Shown: positions 37,532-46,241 of the stretch, one piece after another
Numbering within the stretch: the stretch's first letter is position 1
Layout: each line of letters opens with the position of its first letter
Origin: an uncultured Anaeroplasmataceae bacterium
GTDB lineage: Bacteria; Bacillota_I; Bacilli_A; Acholeplasmatales; Anaeroplasmataceae
DNA: 51,786 nucleotides
NCBI GenBank assembly: GCA_944325035.1
Contig: CALUYM010000007.1
Coordinates: forward strand, 1-51,786
Reading direction: 5' to 3'
Translations under genes and position numbers: made by a program
The notes under the pieces: model-generated
The model's input: only the letters and a program-made list of their open reading frames with translations
Told to the model about the DNA's origin: nothing
Database searches by the model: none

Positions 37532-38626
37532 ATGAACTTTAAACAAGCGCAATCAAAAATCTCGTCAGGGGAAAATACCTGCCAAGATATTCTAAATTAT
37601 TATCTTGGAAATTATAAAAATCATAACGATACTTATCGTCTAATCGTGTCATTAAATAAGACTATTGAAAAAGATATTAAGCTCTTAGATTATGAAAAGA
37701 AAAATGGTCATGCTAGAAGTTTTGTTCATGGAATTCCAGTTTTAATATCTGACTTAATTGATTTAAAAGATGTTCCAACGACAATTGGTATTAAAGAATT
37801 AGAGAATAATGTTGCCATTAGAAGTGCTGGTATTGTTAGAAAATTAAAACAAAACGGTATTTTAATTATTGGAAAAACAAATACATATGAAATAAGTGCC
37901 TTATTTTCTCATCAAAATGAGTTATTTTTACCACCTTTAAATATAACTTTGGATGCAAAATCAAATGCAGTTTCAATGTCTGTATTTAAAGATATTTCTC
38001 CTTGTGGAATTGATATAGACATTGAAGGAAGTGTATTAAAAAGTGCTAGTTTGTTAGGATTATCATGCTTAAAGATAACCCCGAATCTATTTAATCATGA
38101 TGGTCTATATATACCTTTAAAATCATCAAGTTTAGCTATAGTAAGTCATGAAGTCTTAGATATAGCTTTTCTTTTAAATTCAATTAAATCTGAAACTAAA
38201 GCAATGATTATATATGGTAAGAATCATAACTATGTTGAGGATATTTTAAATGAACCTTATAATTTAAAAATTGGAACATTAAGTAATGATCAAAGTTTAT
38301 TTAAAAGTTTAGGTCTTAAAACAAGAAAAGTCTCACCTAAATTAAAAATGAAAGAAGAAATATCTTTCTTATCTTCTTTTGTTGAGTCATTGGATTTAAA
38401 AGTAAATCGTCCATTGTTTAGTTTAGACTCATATATGAACGCTAATAAACTTGATGTTATTGTGTATGAACAATTAGAACCATACTTAACAAATAGTGTT
38501 AATCCTATATTGACAATAACTTTTTCTTATTATACTAAGTCTAAGACATTATTTTTAGTTGGTAAAAGTTATGGTGAGGATAAATTATTAACATTAGCTA
38601 ATTTTTTAAGTAAACTTGATTTTTAG
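37532..38626 (+). CDS. Amidase-signature family protein lacking catalytic residues
   Basis: The sequence aligns with GatA-type amidases: HGIPVLISDLIDLKDVPTT matches the lysine-loop region, LIIGKTNTYEISALFS matches the IGKLNMDEFAMGSS strand, and EGSVLKSASLLGLSCLKIT matches the nucleophile region. Of the Ser-cisSer-Lys triad, Lys is replaced by Ser73, and the GGSSGGS loop with the cis-Ser reads KSNAVSMS (143-150). Only the nucleophile position (Ser167) keeps a Ser. At 364 residues it is about 120 shorter than GatA. It is therefore unlikely to hydrolyse amides and may be a binding or regulatory protein. No gatC or gatB is nearby. Confidence 0.75.
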   Translation: MNFKQAQSKISSGENTCQDILNYYLGNYKNHNDTYRLIVSLNKTIEKDIKLLDYEKKNGHARSFVHGIPVLISDLIDLKDVPTTIGIKELENNVAIRSAGIVRKLKQNGILIIGKTNTYEISALFSHQNELFLPPLNITLDAKSNAVSMSVFKDISPCGIDIDIEGSVLKSASLLGLSCLKITPNLFNHDGLYIPLKSSSLAIVSHEVLDIAFLLNSIKSETKAMIIYGKNHNYVEDILNEPYNLKIGTLSNDQSLFKSLGLKTRKVSPKLKMKEEISFLSSFVESLDLKVNRPLFSLDSYMNANKLDVIVYEQLEPYLTNSVNPILTITFSYYTKSKTLFLVGKSYGEDKLLTLANFLSKLDF

Positions 38627-38672
38627 TATTCAACAATTAAAAATTTAAACATAAAATAAGATAGGTGATGAT

Positions 38673-38900
38673 ATGAATAATCTATATTTAGTATCAATAT
38701 GTCTTATTTTTTTTATTAATTTCATATTTTTAATATGTCAGTATCTAAATAAAACAAATATTCAAGCACGAAAAGATTTAATTAAATATATTAAAAAATT
38801 TGAAATAAATCCTAACAATATTAAACGAAGGAAACGAGAATTTTTTAATTTAATCATTTCCTTCGTTTTGCTTCTTGTTATTTCGATTTTGGTAATGTAA
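38673..38900 (+). CDS. Small two-helix membrane protein
   Basis: The 75-residue protein has a first transmembrane helix at 4-23, a basic loop (NIKRRKRE near residue 50) and a second helix at 56-74. The positive-inside rule places the loop in the cytoplasm. A GGTGATG ribosome site precedes the ATG. It follows the amidase-like gene by 46 bases and precedes the pectinesterase-like gene by 19, so all three may be one unit. The function is unknown. Confidence 0.6.
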   Translation: MNNLYLVSICLIFFINFIFLICQYLNKTNIQARKDLIKYIKKFEINPNNIKRRKREFFNLIISFVLLLVISILVM

Positions 38901-38919
38901 AATAGTCTCAGGTGATTTT

Positions 38920-39837
38920 ATGAAGTACTGTGTAAAGGCTAATATGGCCAAGGGGATTCATTATAAGGATATGGTTAATTTTGATAATTTAAAGGATGCT
39001 TTAGCGGAAGCTAAACCTTATGATGAAATATATCTTTTAGATGATTATTATTATGGCCAATTTTTTATTAGAACACCTTATTTAAGACTGATTGGAAACG
39101 ATAATTATCCACAAATAGACTATGATGCATATCATGGTTTAGTTGTTAGAGAAGAAGATGGTGGAGATGGTGTTAGAACTTATGGGACAACTGGCTCTGC
39201 AACACTTCGTATTTTGCCAGAAGCTAATAATTTTTATATGGAAAAAGTAAAAGTTTCAAATAGCTATGAGCGAAAATATGGTGATAAGCATACGCAGAAT
39301 GTAGCATTTAAAACCGAAGCTAGTAATGGTCGTTATTATGATGTAAAATTTATTGGTACTCAAGATACATTATATATAGATGCAAATAATAATACATTTA
39401 AAAATTGTTATATTGAAGGAGATGTAGACTTTATTTTTGGTAAAGGTGATGCTTTAATATATGATTCAGTAATTAAGTGTTTAAAAATTCTTGACTCAAG
39501 TGCATATATTTTAGCTCCATCCACACTTAGTACGAACCAATATGGGTTAATTATCTATAATTCTAAAGTTTTATCAGCTCCGGGAAATAAAAAATATCTT
39601 GGAAGAGCATGGTATCCAGGTGGTGTTAAGGAAGCAGTTGAACCTAAATCTCTATTTAAACAAGTTTCGTTTGCTGATGATATAACTATGGATATGATTA
39701 CGATGCATGAGGGTGATCCAACTAATTTTAAATGTTATTTAAAAGATTGTGTTAAAAATGATGAAATCGTATCAAATTATGAAGATAAAGACTTAGATGA
39801 TTTATATCAATCATATATTTATAAAGCTATGTTTTAG
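38920..39837 (+). CDS. Pectinesterase-like protein (CE8) without signal peptide
   Basis: The right-handed beta-helix fold of carbohydrate esterase family 8 is recognisable from GTQDTLYIDANN, with the Gln and Asp of the active site. GDVDFIFGKGDA carries the catalytic nucleophile Asp, and YLGRAWYPGG the active-site Arg and Trp. These enzymes remove methyl groups from pectin. No signal peptide or anchor exists, so the enzyme should act in the cytoplasm on imported oligosaccharides, unlike most plant and phytopathogen enzymes. An AGGTGA site lies before the ATG. No pectate lyase or glycoside hydrolase accompanies it. Confidence 0.88.
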   Translation: MKYCVKANMAKGIHYKDMVNFDNLKDALAEAKPYDEIYLLDDYYYGQFFIRTPYLRLIGNDNYPQIDYDAYHGLVVREEDGGDGVRTYGTTGSATLRILPEANNFYMEKVKVSNSYERKYGDKHTQNVAFKTEASNGRYYDVKFIGTQDTLYIDANNNTFKNCYIEGDVDFIFGKGDALIYDSVIKCLKILDSSAYILAPSTLSTNQYGLIIYNSKVLSAPGNKKYLGRAWYPGGVKEAVEPKSLFKQVSFADDITMDMITMHEGDPTNFKCYLKDCVKNDEIVSNYEDKDLDDLYQSYIYKAMF

Positions 39838-39848
39838 AGGTATCTTAG

Positions 39849-40766
39849 ATGCAAAAATTTAATTATAAACAAGAAATTCGTCGCTACACTTTTATGGTTG
39901 TAGCGTGTATTTTATATGCATTTTCTTTTCAATGCTTTTTAGTACCATCAGATATTGTAGCAGGTGGTGTATCAGGTCTTTCAATTATTGTAACTCATTT
40001 TGTAAATATTGGTAATGGTGTTATAATGCTGATTGTCAATGTACCAATGATTTTATTTTCTTTAAAATCATTAGGTTTAAAATTTACAATTAACTGCCTC
40101 ATTACTTCAGTTGTTCTAAGTTTTGTGATTGAACTCTTTGGCTTTTTGCCACCAATTATGCAGGATGACCGCCTAATGAATGCTGTATTTGGTGGTGTTG
40201 TTCAAGGAATTGCTCTTGGCTTATTTTGTAAATACAAAGTATCAAGTGGCGGGACAGAGTTAATGGGAAGGTTCTTACATAATATATTTAAGGGTGTTTC
40301 TATTCCGGTTTTTACAGCTATTTGTGACAGTATTATTGTTATTACAGGTGCAATTGTAATGAATGATGTATCCAATTTATTTTATGCACTGATTGTAATT
40401 TTTATTTCATCACGTTTATCAGATATGATATTGGTAGGTATTAATCAATCAAAGCTTTGCTATATAATATCTGATAATGCTGATAGAATAGGTGAATTTT
40501 TAATTGAAAACTCACCACGTGGAATTACTAAAATTGAGGGAACTGGAATGTATACCAAAACAGAACGTGGCATATTAATGACAGTGGTTAAAGCAAATCA
40601 AGTTCAGGAATTAAAAGACTATGTGATGGTTTTAGATCCAAAAGCATTTGTAATTGTTAGTTCAACCTATGAAGTACTCGGAAATGGTTTTAAGAATATT
40701 GATAAAGATGATGAAGAAAAAATAAAAAAATCGTTGGAAACGAAAATTAATAAAAAAAATAATTAA
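39849..40766 (+). CDS. YitT-family membrane protein
   Basis: The protein has five to six N-terminal transmembrane helices (about 15-195) with the family segment LVPSDIVAGGVSGLSII. A C-terminal cytoplasmic DUF2179 domain includes GITKIEGTGMYTKTERGILMTVV. YitT proteins are widespread in Bacillota and their function is not settled. The gene is 11 bases after the pectinesterase-like gene and overlaps the 3' end of the convergent yqxD-like gene by 20 bases. Confidence 0.93.
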   Translation: MQKFNYKQEIRRYTFMVVACILYAFSFQCFLVPSDIVAGGVSGLSIIVTHFVNIGNGVIMLIVNVPMILFSLKSLGLKFTINCLITSVVLSFVIELFGFLPPIMQDDRLMNAVFGGVVQGIALGLFCKYKVSSGGTELMGRFLHNIFKGVSIPVFTAICDSIIVITGAIVMNDVSNLFYALIVIFISSRLSDMILVGINQSKLCYIISDNADRIGEFLIENSPRGITKIEGTGMYTKTERGILMTVVKANQVQELKDYVMVLDPKAFVIVSSTYEVLGNGFKNIDKDDEEKIKKSLETKINKKNN

Positions 40767-41208
40767 AGGGATAGTAACACCATCCCTTTAATACATTTTC
40801 TAAAGTATTTCTAAAGTTAATATTGTCTAAATTATTTCTTTTTTTTGGACCTCTAATATGCTTAGTTATCTTTCTAAGTTTTTGATTTTCAAAACGACTA
40901 CTTAAATATAACTCAATATTTTGATTGTTTAAAATAAGACCTTTTGAAGTAATTACAATTACTTTTTTCAATAAAGCAAGACTGGCTAAAGCATAATCGT
41001 CAGTAATTAAAATATCATTATTGTTGATAACATTAAGAATATAAAAATCAACACTATCTTTACCTTGACTGACAGTTATAACTGTTGCATAAGATGATTC
41101 ATATTGATGGGAGTCATCGATATAAATAGTTACATCAAATTGATATCTTTTAGCAATTTCAATACACAACTCTTTAATAGGAGAACTGTCTCCATCTATA
41201 TAAATCAT
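40747..41208 (-). CDS. YqxD/YaiI (UPF0178) family protein
   Basis: The 153-residue PIN-like protein begins MIYIDGDSSPIK, and has DILITDDYALA and RGPKKR, all hallmarks of UPF0178/DUF188. It may be a nuclease, but the role is unproven. The last 13 residues (KGWCYYPFNYFFY) are encoded by a terminator-like hairpin and its T run, so the normal stop seems to have been lost and the present stop lies after the terminator. It follows the secreted SH3-C39 gene by 26 bases on the same strand, with a GGTGAT ribosome site. Confidence 0.85.
   Translation of the reverse strand: MIYIDGDSSPIKELCIEIAKRYQFDVTIYIDDSHQYESSYATVITVSQGKDSVDFYILNVINNNDILITDDYALASLALLKKVIVITSKGLILNNQNIELYLSSRFENQKLRKITKHIRGPKKRNNLDNINFRNTLENVLKGWCYYPFNYFFY
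40750..40791 (-). terminator. Terminator hairpin inside the yqxD coding end
   Basis: On the minus strand TTAAAGGGAT pairs with ATCCCTTTAA (10 perfect pairs, nine-base loop), followed by TTA and eight T. The stop codon at 40747-40749 lies beyond the T run. On the plus strand the same hairpin follows yitT but has no good T tract. Confidence 0.8.
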
Positions 41209-41234
41209 AATATCACCAATTATAGTATATCATA

Positions 41235-42143
41235 TTAATAATAAGCAATTTTATAAAAGTTAGGATAACTTGCAAAAAAATCGCTTAGTGTAGTACGATA
41301 ATTACTTCCTGGATCATTAATTAAGAAGTTATTTGGACTAATACTTCCACCGGTAAAGCCAGTTACTACGACGAAATGCATCGAAGAACCTGTAGCTCCG
41401 ATAATTGTAGGTACACCTCTAGTTAAATTATTATAGATTGTTTGTAAATAAGATGAAGCTGTAGAAGTGGTATAAATACTTGGCCAGTATGCATCACCAC
41501 TTGCTGTATATTTTAAGATACTCATCATATCTTTTGGAGTTAAAGTTTTACCCTGACGATAACTTTCAGTCATTGCAAAGCTTGTGGTAAGACAACCAAT
41601 TTTTTGCATTGTTTTACCTGGTACTATTTCCAATTTGGCCCAACGACTGTCAAATTGCTTATAACTTGTAACATTTAGTTTCATTGATGAATTTGGCACT
41701 AAATAATTGTTGTAAGCATAGCCAGTTATTCCATCTATATAAACTTTTGACCAATTTGTATAACTCTCAATTAAATACATTTCTGTGTTTTTAACTGCTA
41801 CTTTTAAAATTGTAGCATTAGTAGAAGCACTTTGACGTATATTTAAATTAGCGGTAGTTTTCACTTTTTTATTAGTTAAAATGTTTATATAGTCTTCATG
41901 TGCATACCCATATGTCCCCTTATAGTTAACATAGTAAAAATCACCACGATCATCAAGAATTTCTACTATTGTTCCATTTGACAATTTCATTTTTATGTTA
42001 GAAGAAGTAGAAGCATTAGTCCTTAAATTTAAATTAGAACCACTTGTGACAACTTGTCCTAAACTTGGGCTAAAAGCCTCTGATTTATGACTAATAAAGA
42101 CAAACATTAGAATTATACTTAAGAGTAATGCAATTTTTTTCAT
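41235..42143 (-). CDS. Secreted protein with two SH3 domains and a C39-like peptidase domain
   Basis: A signal peptide (about 1-23, ending near SEA) is followed by two bacterial SH3 domains (about 28-85 and 92-148, each with the NLNLR/NLNIRxSAST motif) that bind cell wall. A C-terminal C39_2-type papain-fold domain follows, with putative catalytic Cys in IGCLTTSFAM, His in MHFVVVTG and Asp in LINDPGSN. It probably acts in the wall as a peptidase or amidase. The start has a GAGGTGATG site. It is divergent from the GntR/ABC operon and leads a unit with yqxD. Confidence 0.9.
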   Translation of the reverse strand: MKKIALLLSIILMFVFISHKSEAFSPSLGQVVTSGSNLNLRTNASTSSNIKMKLSNGTIVEILDDRGDFYYVNYKGTYGYAHEDYINILTNKKVKTTANLNIRQSASTNATILKVAVKNTEMYLIESYTNWSKVYIDGITGYAYNNYLVPNSSMKLNVTSYKQFDSRWAKLEIVPGKTMQKIGCLTTSFAMTESYRQGKTLTPKDMMSILKYTASGDAYWPSIYTTSTASSYLQTIYNNLTRGVPTIIGATGSSMHFVVVTGFTGGSISPNNFLINDPGSNYRTTLSDFFASYPNFYKIAYY

Positions 42144-42210
42144 TTCATCACCTCGTATTCAGTCTAACATAGATACATTTATTCTGAATTAGTAATTATT
42201 GTAAATAAAG

Positions 42211-42239
42211 TTGACTAAAGAACTGTAAAATAGTATCAT
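42211..42239 (+). promoter_or_regulatory. Promoter of the GntR/ABC operon
   Basis: TTGACT (42211-42216) and TATCAT (42234-42239) are 17 bases apart. A TTGTA-N12-TACAA dyad (42239-42260) lies over the start and is a possible GntR operator. Confidence 0.7.
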
Positions 42240-42275
42240 TGTATTAGGGGTATAGTACAACGAGAGGGTGATAAA

Positions 42276-42638
42276 ATGAAAAGCATTGAAAATAATATTC
42301 CCATCTACATAAATATAGGAAAAGAGTTAAAAAACAGAATTGTAACGGGAAAAATTAAACCAAATGAAAAAATGCCGTCAGTTAGAAACTTAGCCTTAGA
42401 ATACAATATAAACCCCAACACAGCATTAAAAACCTTAGATTTATTAGAACAGGAAGGTTATATTCATACAGATTCAACTAATGGTAAATTCGTCACATCT
42501 GATGAACAATTTATAAATCGGATGAGAATTGAAATATTAAATGAGCATGTGACTTATTTTATCAATGAACTCGCAAGTCTAGGGTATTCATTGTCTGAGG
42601 TGTTAGATATTTTAAAAGAAAAGGTGAAGGTGAAATGA
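42276..42638 (+). CDS. GntR-family regulator, YtrA-like
   Basis: The 120-residue protein has an N-terminal GntR winged helix (residues 10-75: IYINIGKELKNRIVTGKIKP, then PSVRNLALEYNINPNTALKTLDLLEQEGYI in part) and a short C-terminal helical dimer region typical of the YtrA subfamily. That subfamily usually represses the ABC transporter genes it is transcribed with, and here the ATPase gene overlaps its stop by four bases. The effector is unknown. Confidence 0.93.
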   Translation: MKSIENNIPIYINIGKELKNRIVTGKIKPNEKMPSVRNLALEYNINPNTALKTLDLLEQEGYIHTDSTNGKFVTSDEQFINRMRIEILNEHVTYFINELASLGYSLSEVLDILKEKVKVK

Positions 42639-43354
42639 ATTTATTAGAGATTAAAGATGTTACTAAACGCTATGGCACTTTTACAGCTTTAGAGAATATT
42701 AATTTGGCGATTGAAAAAGGAAAAATAATAGGACTTTTAGGACCTAATGGTAGTGGTAAATCAACATTAATTAAATTAATTAAGGGCTTATTATCAGCTC
42801 AAAGTGGGGAAATTTTATTTAATGGTGAAAAAATTGGAATTGAAACGCATGCCCATATTTCGTATTTGCCAGAAAGAACCTATCTTGATTCTAGTCTTAG
42901 AGTTAGAGAAGTTTTAGTTTATTTCAAAGATTTTTATAAAGATTTTGATGAATCTAAAGCACGTGTTTTATTGAATAATTTAAATATAGATATAAATGCA
43001 AAACTAGAAAATCTATCTAAAGGTACTAAAGAAAAAGTTCAACTAATTTTAGTTATGTCAAGAAAATCTGATTTATATATTTTAGATGAACCTATTGCAG
43101 GTGTTGATCCAGCAGCCCGTGATTATATTTTAGATTTCATAATTAGTAATTATAATCCAGAAGCGACGATAATTATCTCGACACATTTAATCTCAGATAT
43201 AGAACGAGTATTAGATGATGTTATTTTTATCAATAATGGGCATGTAATTTTACATGATACTGCTGATAATATCAGAGCGCAGTATGGAACTAGCATTGAT
43301 GGGGCTTTTAGGGAGGTGTTCAAATGTTCAAGAAACTTCTTAAATATGATTTAA
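42635..43354 (+). CDS. ABC transporter ATP-binding protein
   Basis: The 239-residue ATPase has Walker A GPNGSGKST, a signature LSKGTKEKVQ (a common variant in YtrB-like exporters), Walker B LYILDEPIAGVD with the catalytic Glu, and H-loop His in ISTHLISD. It pairs with the following permease. Its last ten codons run past the start of the permease gene, a 31-base overlap that is long for this genome. A four-base overlap joins it to the GntR gene. Confidence 0.92.
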   Translation: MNLLEIKDVTKRYGTFTALENINLAIEKGKIIGLLGPNGSGKSTLIKLIKGLLSAQSGEILFNGEKIGIETHAHISYLPERTYLDSSLRVREVLVYFKDFYKDFDESKARVLLNNLNIDINAKLENLSKGTKEKVQLILVMSRKSDLYILDEPIAGVDPAARDYILDFIISNYNPEATIIISTHLISDIERVLDDVIFINNGHVILHDTADNIRAQYGTSIDGAFREVFKCSRNFLNMI

Positions 43355-44118
43355 AATTTATGTTAAGGCAAGAATCAATTTTAATGGGAGCACTTATAAT
43401 CTGTGCTTGTTTAGTTCGTCTTTTTGACTTTATTAATCAAAAAATAAACTATTTTGCATTAAATATTTTAAATGTGGGATTGAATTTTACTTTCATAATT
43501 TTATTAATTATGGTACTAGTGTACGTTTTTATTTCAGGAATTAGGCGATATTATCGAAATGTTTTATCAGATGAGGGTTATTTAACGCATACTTTACCAG
43601 TTAAAAAAAGCACTATTTTGTTATCTAAATTAATTTCTTATCTAATAGTAAGTTTTTTAGCAGTAATCATTTTTATTAGTAGTATTTTTATAGCTTATTT
43701 ACAAACTAATCCTATCTATTTTTTACAAAGAGTACTCCAAAATTTAATTAATTTTATATATTTATCTAATGGTTGGACAATCACTTATGCGATTATAGTA
43801 ATGTTAATTTTTGTTACTTCTTTATTGTTATATACTATTTATGTGCCAATGTGTTTAACATTAGCAAGTCTTTCTAATGAAAGAAGAGGAATTTTAACCA
43901 TAGCTTATATGATAGCTACATGGGGAGTTATGCAATTTATTAATTTTATTGGCCTTATTATTTATGATGTTTTTGACAATTATGTCTTATTTAGTATTAA
44001 CAATCAAACTAAAGTGTTAATTTTATTAGTAGGAATTTTAATATTTATTGTTTTAGAAATATTAGCAATGTATTTTATTACTTTATATATTCTAAAGAAA
44101 AAATTAAATCTAAAATAA
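43324..44118 (+). CDS. ABC transporter permease, ABC-2 type
   Basis: The 264-residue protein has six transmembrane helices, with the first near 17-36 and others about 47-68, 96-125, 147-172, 186-210 and 231-255. The motif SDEGYLTHTLPVKKSTILLSKL near residue 82 (given in part as EGYLTHTLPV) is characteristic of ABC-2 type permeases of Bacillota. A GGGAGGTG ribosome site lies within the ATPase gene. The substrate is unknown; by analogy with YtrA-type operons a cell-envelope stress role is possible. Confidence 0.85.
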   Translation: MFKKLLKYDLKFMLRQESILMGALIICACLVRLFDFINQKINYFALNILNVGLNFTFIILLIMVLVYVFISGIRRYYRNVLSDEGYLTHTLPVKKSTILLSKLISYLIVSFLAVIIFISSIFIAYLQTNPIYFLQRVLQNLINFIYLSNGWTITYAIIVMLIFVTSLLLYTIYVPMCLTLASLSNERRGILTIAYMIATWGVMQFINFIGLIIYDVFDNYVLFSINNQTKVLILLVGILIFIVLEILAMYFITLYILKKKLNLK

Positions 44119-44120
44119 AA

Positions 44121-44143
44121 GAGATTAGGATTTTCCCAATCTC
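44121..44143. terminator. Hairpin between convergent genes
   Basis: GAGATTAGG / CCCAATCTC around a short T-rich loop, with a T-rich tail on the minus strand. It probably serves mainly the leftward acyltransferase gene. Confidence 0.65.
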
Positions 44144-44145
44144 AA

Positions 44146-44940
44146 TTATCCTTCAAAGATATCATTTTCAGTCTCAACTTTAATATATTTTACAAACTCG
44201 TAATTAGAGTTTTCACTAGAACGTTTTGTCATTGCTTTAAAAATTTCATCACGAAGTTTTTCTGTGCGTTCGTTTAGTGGTAAACTCATATCAGGGTAAA
44301 ATGGACCATCAATAAATGTTTTGATTTTCGGTTTTTTACCAATAATACGTTTTTGATAGCAATTTGTAAAAGCAAAAACAGGTTTATTAAATTTAGACGG
44401 GTATTTAAAACTTGTTGATTCAAAAGGTCTTATTTTTGTATAATATGGCCAAATATGTGCTTCAGGATAGATTGTTACACTTTTATTATTTTCGACTGCA
44501 TCTTTAACAAACAGAAAGAATTCCTTTTTGTGAGCTATTTTATCAGAAAGTGGAATACCACCTAGCATACTGACAATTGTTTTTATAAAAGGAATTGCAA
44601 ATGCATCATTATTGACAATGATATAATTTCTTTTATGAAATTTTAATCCATTGGGAATAAAAGCATCAGCAGTAGATTGAGTATGATTACCATATAAGAA
44701 ATAACCACCTTTAATGTTTAAAGATTTACGATTTATAAAAGTATGATGCCAAACTAGTTTACGATAAATAAAAATGTATGGTTTCGCAATACAAAAGTAG
44801 ATAAAGTTAGCTGCTAAATGATAAAATGGATTTTTATGAAAGTACCTGAAATTATCAGGAAGTGGCTTACTATTTATTTGGGCACTTGCAAAATCATCAT
44901 TTATTAAATCGGAATAATAGTAGATATCTTCATGCTTCAA
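44146..44940 (-). CDS. PlsC-like acyltransferase
   Basis: This glycerol-3-phosphate-type acyltransferase has the HX4D catalytic motif in NHTQSTAD and the downstream acceptor motif PEAHIWPYYTKIRPF, where EGTR is the usual form. A hydrophobic patch near residue 45 (FIYFCIAKPYIFIY) may sit in the membrane. It would transfer an acyl chain to lysophosphatidate or a related lipid. The start is decided by the ribosome site: GGAGAGTG lies six bases before TTG 44940, while ATG 44976 has none. This gives 264 residues. It is divergent from the flippase-like gene. Confidence 0.85.
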   Translation of the reverse strand: MKHEDIYYYSDLINDDFASAQINSKPLPDNFRYFHKNPFYHLAANFIYFCIAKPYIFIYRKLVWHHTFINRKSLNIKGGYFLYGNHTQSTADAFIPNGLKFHKRNYIIVNNDAFAIPFIKTIVSMLGGIPLSDKIAHKKEFFLFVKDAVENNKSVTIYPEAHIWPYYTKIRPFESTSFKYPSKFNKPVFAFTNCYQKRIIGKKPKIKTFIDGPFYPDMSLPLNERTEKLRDEIFKAMTKRSSENSNYEFVKYIKVETENDIFEG

Positions 44941-45075
44941 TTTAATCACTCTCCATTTAAGAATTTTTAAACTCAATAATAGTATAATAAACTAAAAAAT
45001 TTGAAGTTAAAACAAACTTTATGTCAATTAAAGTATATCAAATAATTTGTAATTATCAAAATAAAAAAATGCTGT

Positions 45076-45104
45076 TTGCATTATGTTTATAAATTATGTA
45101 AAAT
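45076..45104 (+). promoter_or_regulatory. Promoter of the flippase/GT8 pair
   Basis: TTGCAT (45076-45081) and TAAAAT (45099-45104) are 17 bases apart. Confidence 0.6.
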
Positions 45105-45128
45105 AAGATAAAGCTAGGGGGCTTAATA

Positions 45129-46241
45129 ATGAATAATATACCTAATGGCAAGGAAAAGCCAACCAAAAATAAAATAGTCGGAAAAATTTTATTATTAGTT
45201 TTAATAACTGCAATTACTTTAACGGTTTTTTTTAATTTTAACGATTTTGGAGAAACAATGAATCAACTAAAACATGTTGATGGTAAAGAATTATCATTAG
45301 CGATTTTATGTTTAGTGTTTTATATTGTTATATGGCCAGTATCACTTTGCATGATTGCAAGGTTAAGTGGACTAAAGAATCATTTCTTAGATACGTATTT
45401 AATTGGTTCTACGGAACATTTCTTCAATGGAATTACACCTTTTTCAACTGGTGGACAACCAATTCAAGTTTATCTTTATACCAAATGTGGTGTAAGTGCA
45501 GCACAAAGTACTGGTATTATTCTAACCAATTTTGTCGCATATATGTTAGCAACTAATGCAATTGCAATTGCTTCATTAGTTTTTTATGCAAAATTCTCTC
45601 AAAATTTTACAAGTTCAACTAGTTGGATGATAGTTTTGGGATTTATTATGAATTTTTTTACTTTAATTTTTATGTTCTTAATGGCAACTTCTAAAAAAAT
45701 TAGAGATTTATTTAAAAAAATATTAATTGCTTTATGTAAAATCAAATTAATTGGGAAGTATTTAACTAAGTTAGTACCTGTATTTGATCAATATTGTGAA
45801 AATGCACAATTAGCTTCAAAGGAAATTCTTAATAATAAAAAAGGATTTGTTCTTGCGATCCTAATAAGAGGAATTTCATTATTATTCTATTATGCTATAC
45901 CTTTCTTTATTATTAGATCACTTGATGTTAATCTAGCATGGGATACATTACCGTATATTATTTTAGCATCAGCATTTGCTATTACGACAATGGTTTGGGT
46001 ACCAACTCCAGGAGGAACTGGTGGAATTGAGTTTGCATTTTTAACTATATTTACTAGTTTTGCAGGGGTAACTCAAGTAATCGGAAGTGCGGGTACAGTT
46101 GTATGGCGTGCATTAACGTATTATTTATTAATGATTATTAGCTTTATTCAGTATATTATATTTGATATTAAAGTTAAAAAGAAGAATTCACAAGAATTAG
46201 CGGAGGTTGACGAGAATGATTCATGTACTACAAACGGGTAA
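45129..46241 (+). CDS. LPG_synthase_TM/UPF0104 membrane protein (MprF flippase-like)
   Basis: The 370-residue protein has about eight transmembrane helices and the family motifs FFNGITPFSTGGQPIQ (about 98-113) and VPTPGGTGGIEFAF (about 290-303). These are typical of the flippase half of MprF without the aminoacyl-transferase half. Family members move charged or glycosylated lipids across the membrane. It overlaps a GT8 glycosyltransferase gene by 26 bases, so a glycolipid or polymer precursor is a likely cargo. The ribosome site is GGGGG. Confidence 0.88.
   Translation: MNNIPNGKEKPTKNKIVGKILLLVLITAITLTVFFNFNDFGETMNQLKHVDGKELSLAILCLVFYIVIWPVSLCMIARLSGLKNHFLDTYLIGSTEHFFNGITPFSTGGQPIQVYLYTKCGVSAAQSTGIILTNFVAYMLATNAIAIASLVFYAKFSQNFTSSTSWMIVLGFIMNFFTLIFMFLMATSKKIRDLFKKILIALCKIKLIGKYLTKLVPVFDQYCENAQLASKEILNNKKGFVLAILIRGISLLFYYAIPFFIIRSLDVNLAWDTLPYIILASAFAITTMVWVPTPGGTGGIEFAFLTIFTSFAGVTQVIGSAGTVVWRALTYYLLMIISFIQYIIFDIKVKKKNSQELAEVDENDSCTTNG

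Noticed and set aside
37532..38626. A gatA gene for Glu-tRNA(Gln) amidotransferase.
   Set aside because: Catalytic Lys and cis-Ser are replaced, the protein is about 120 residues short, and gatC/gatB are absent.
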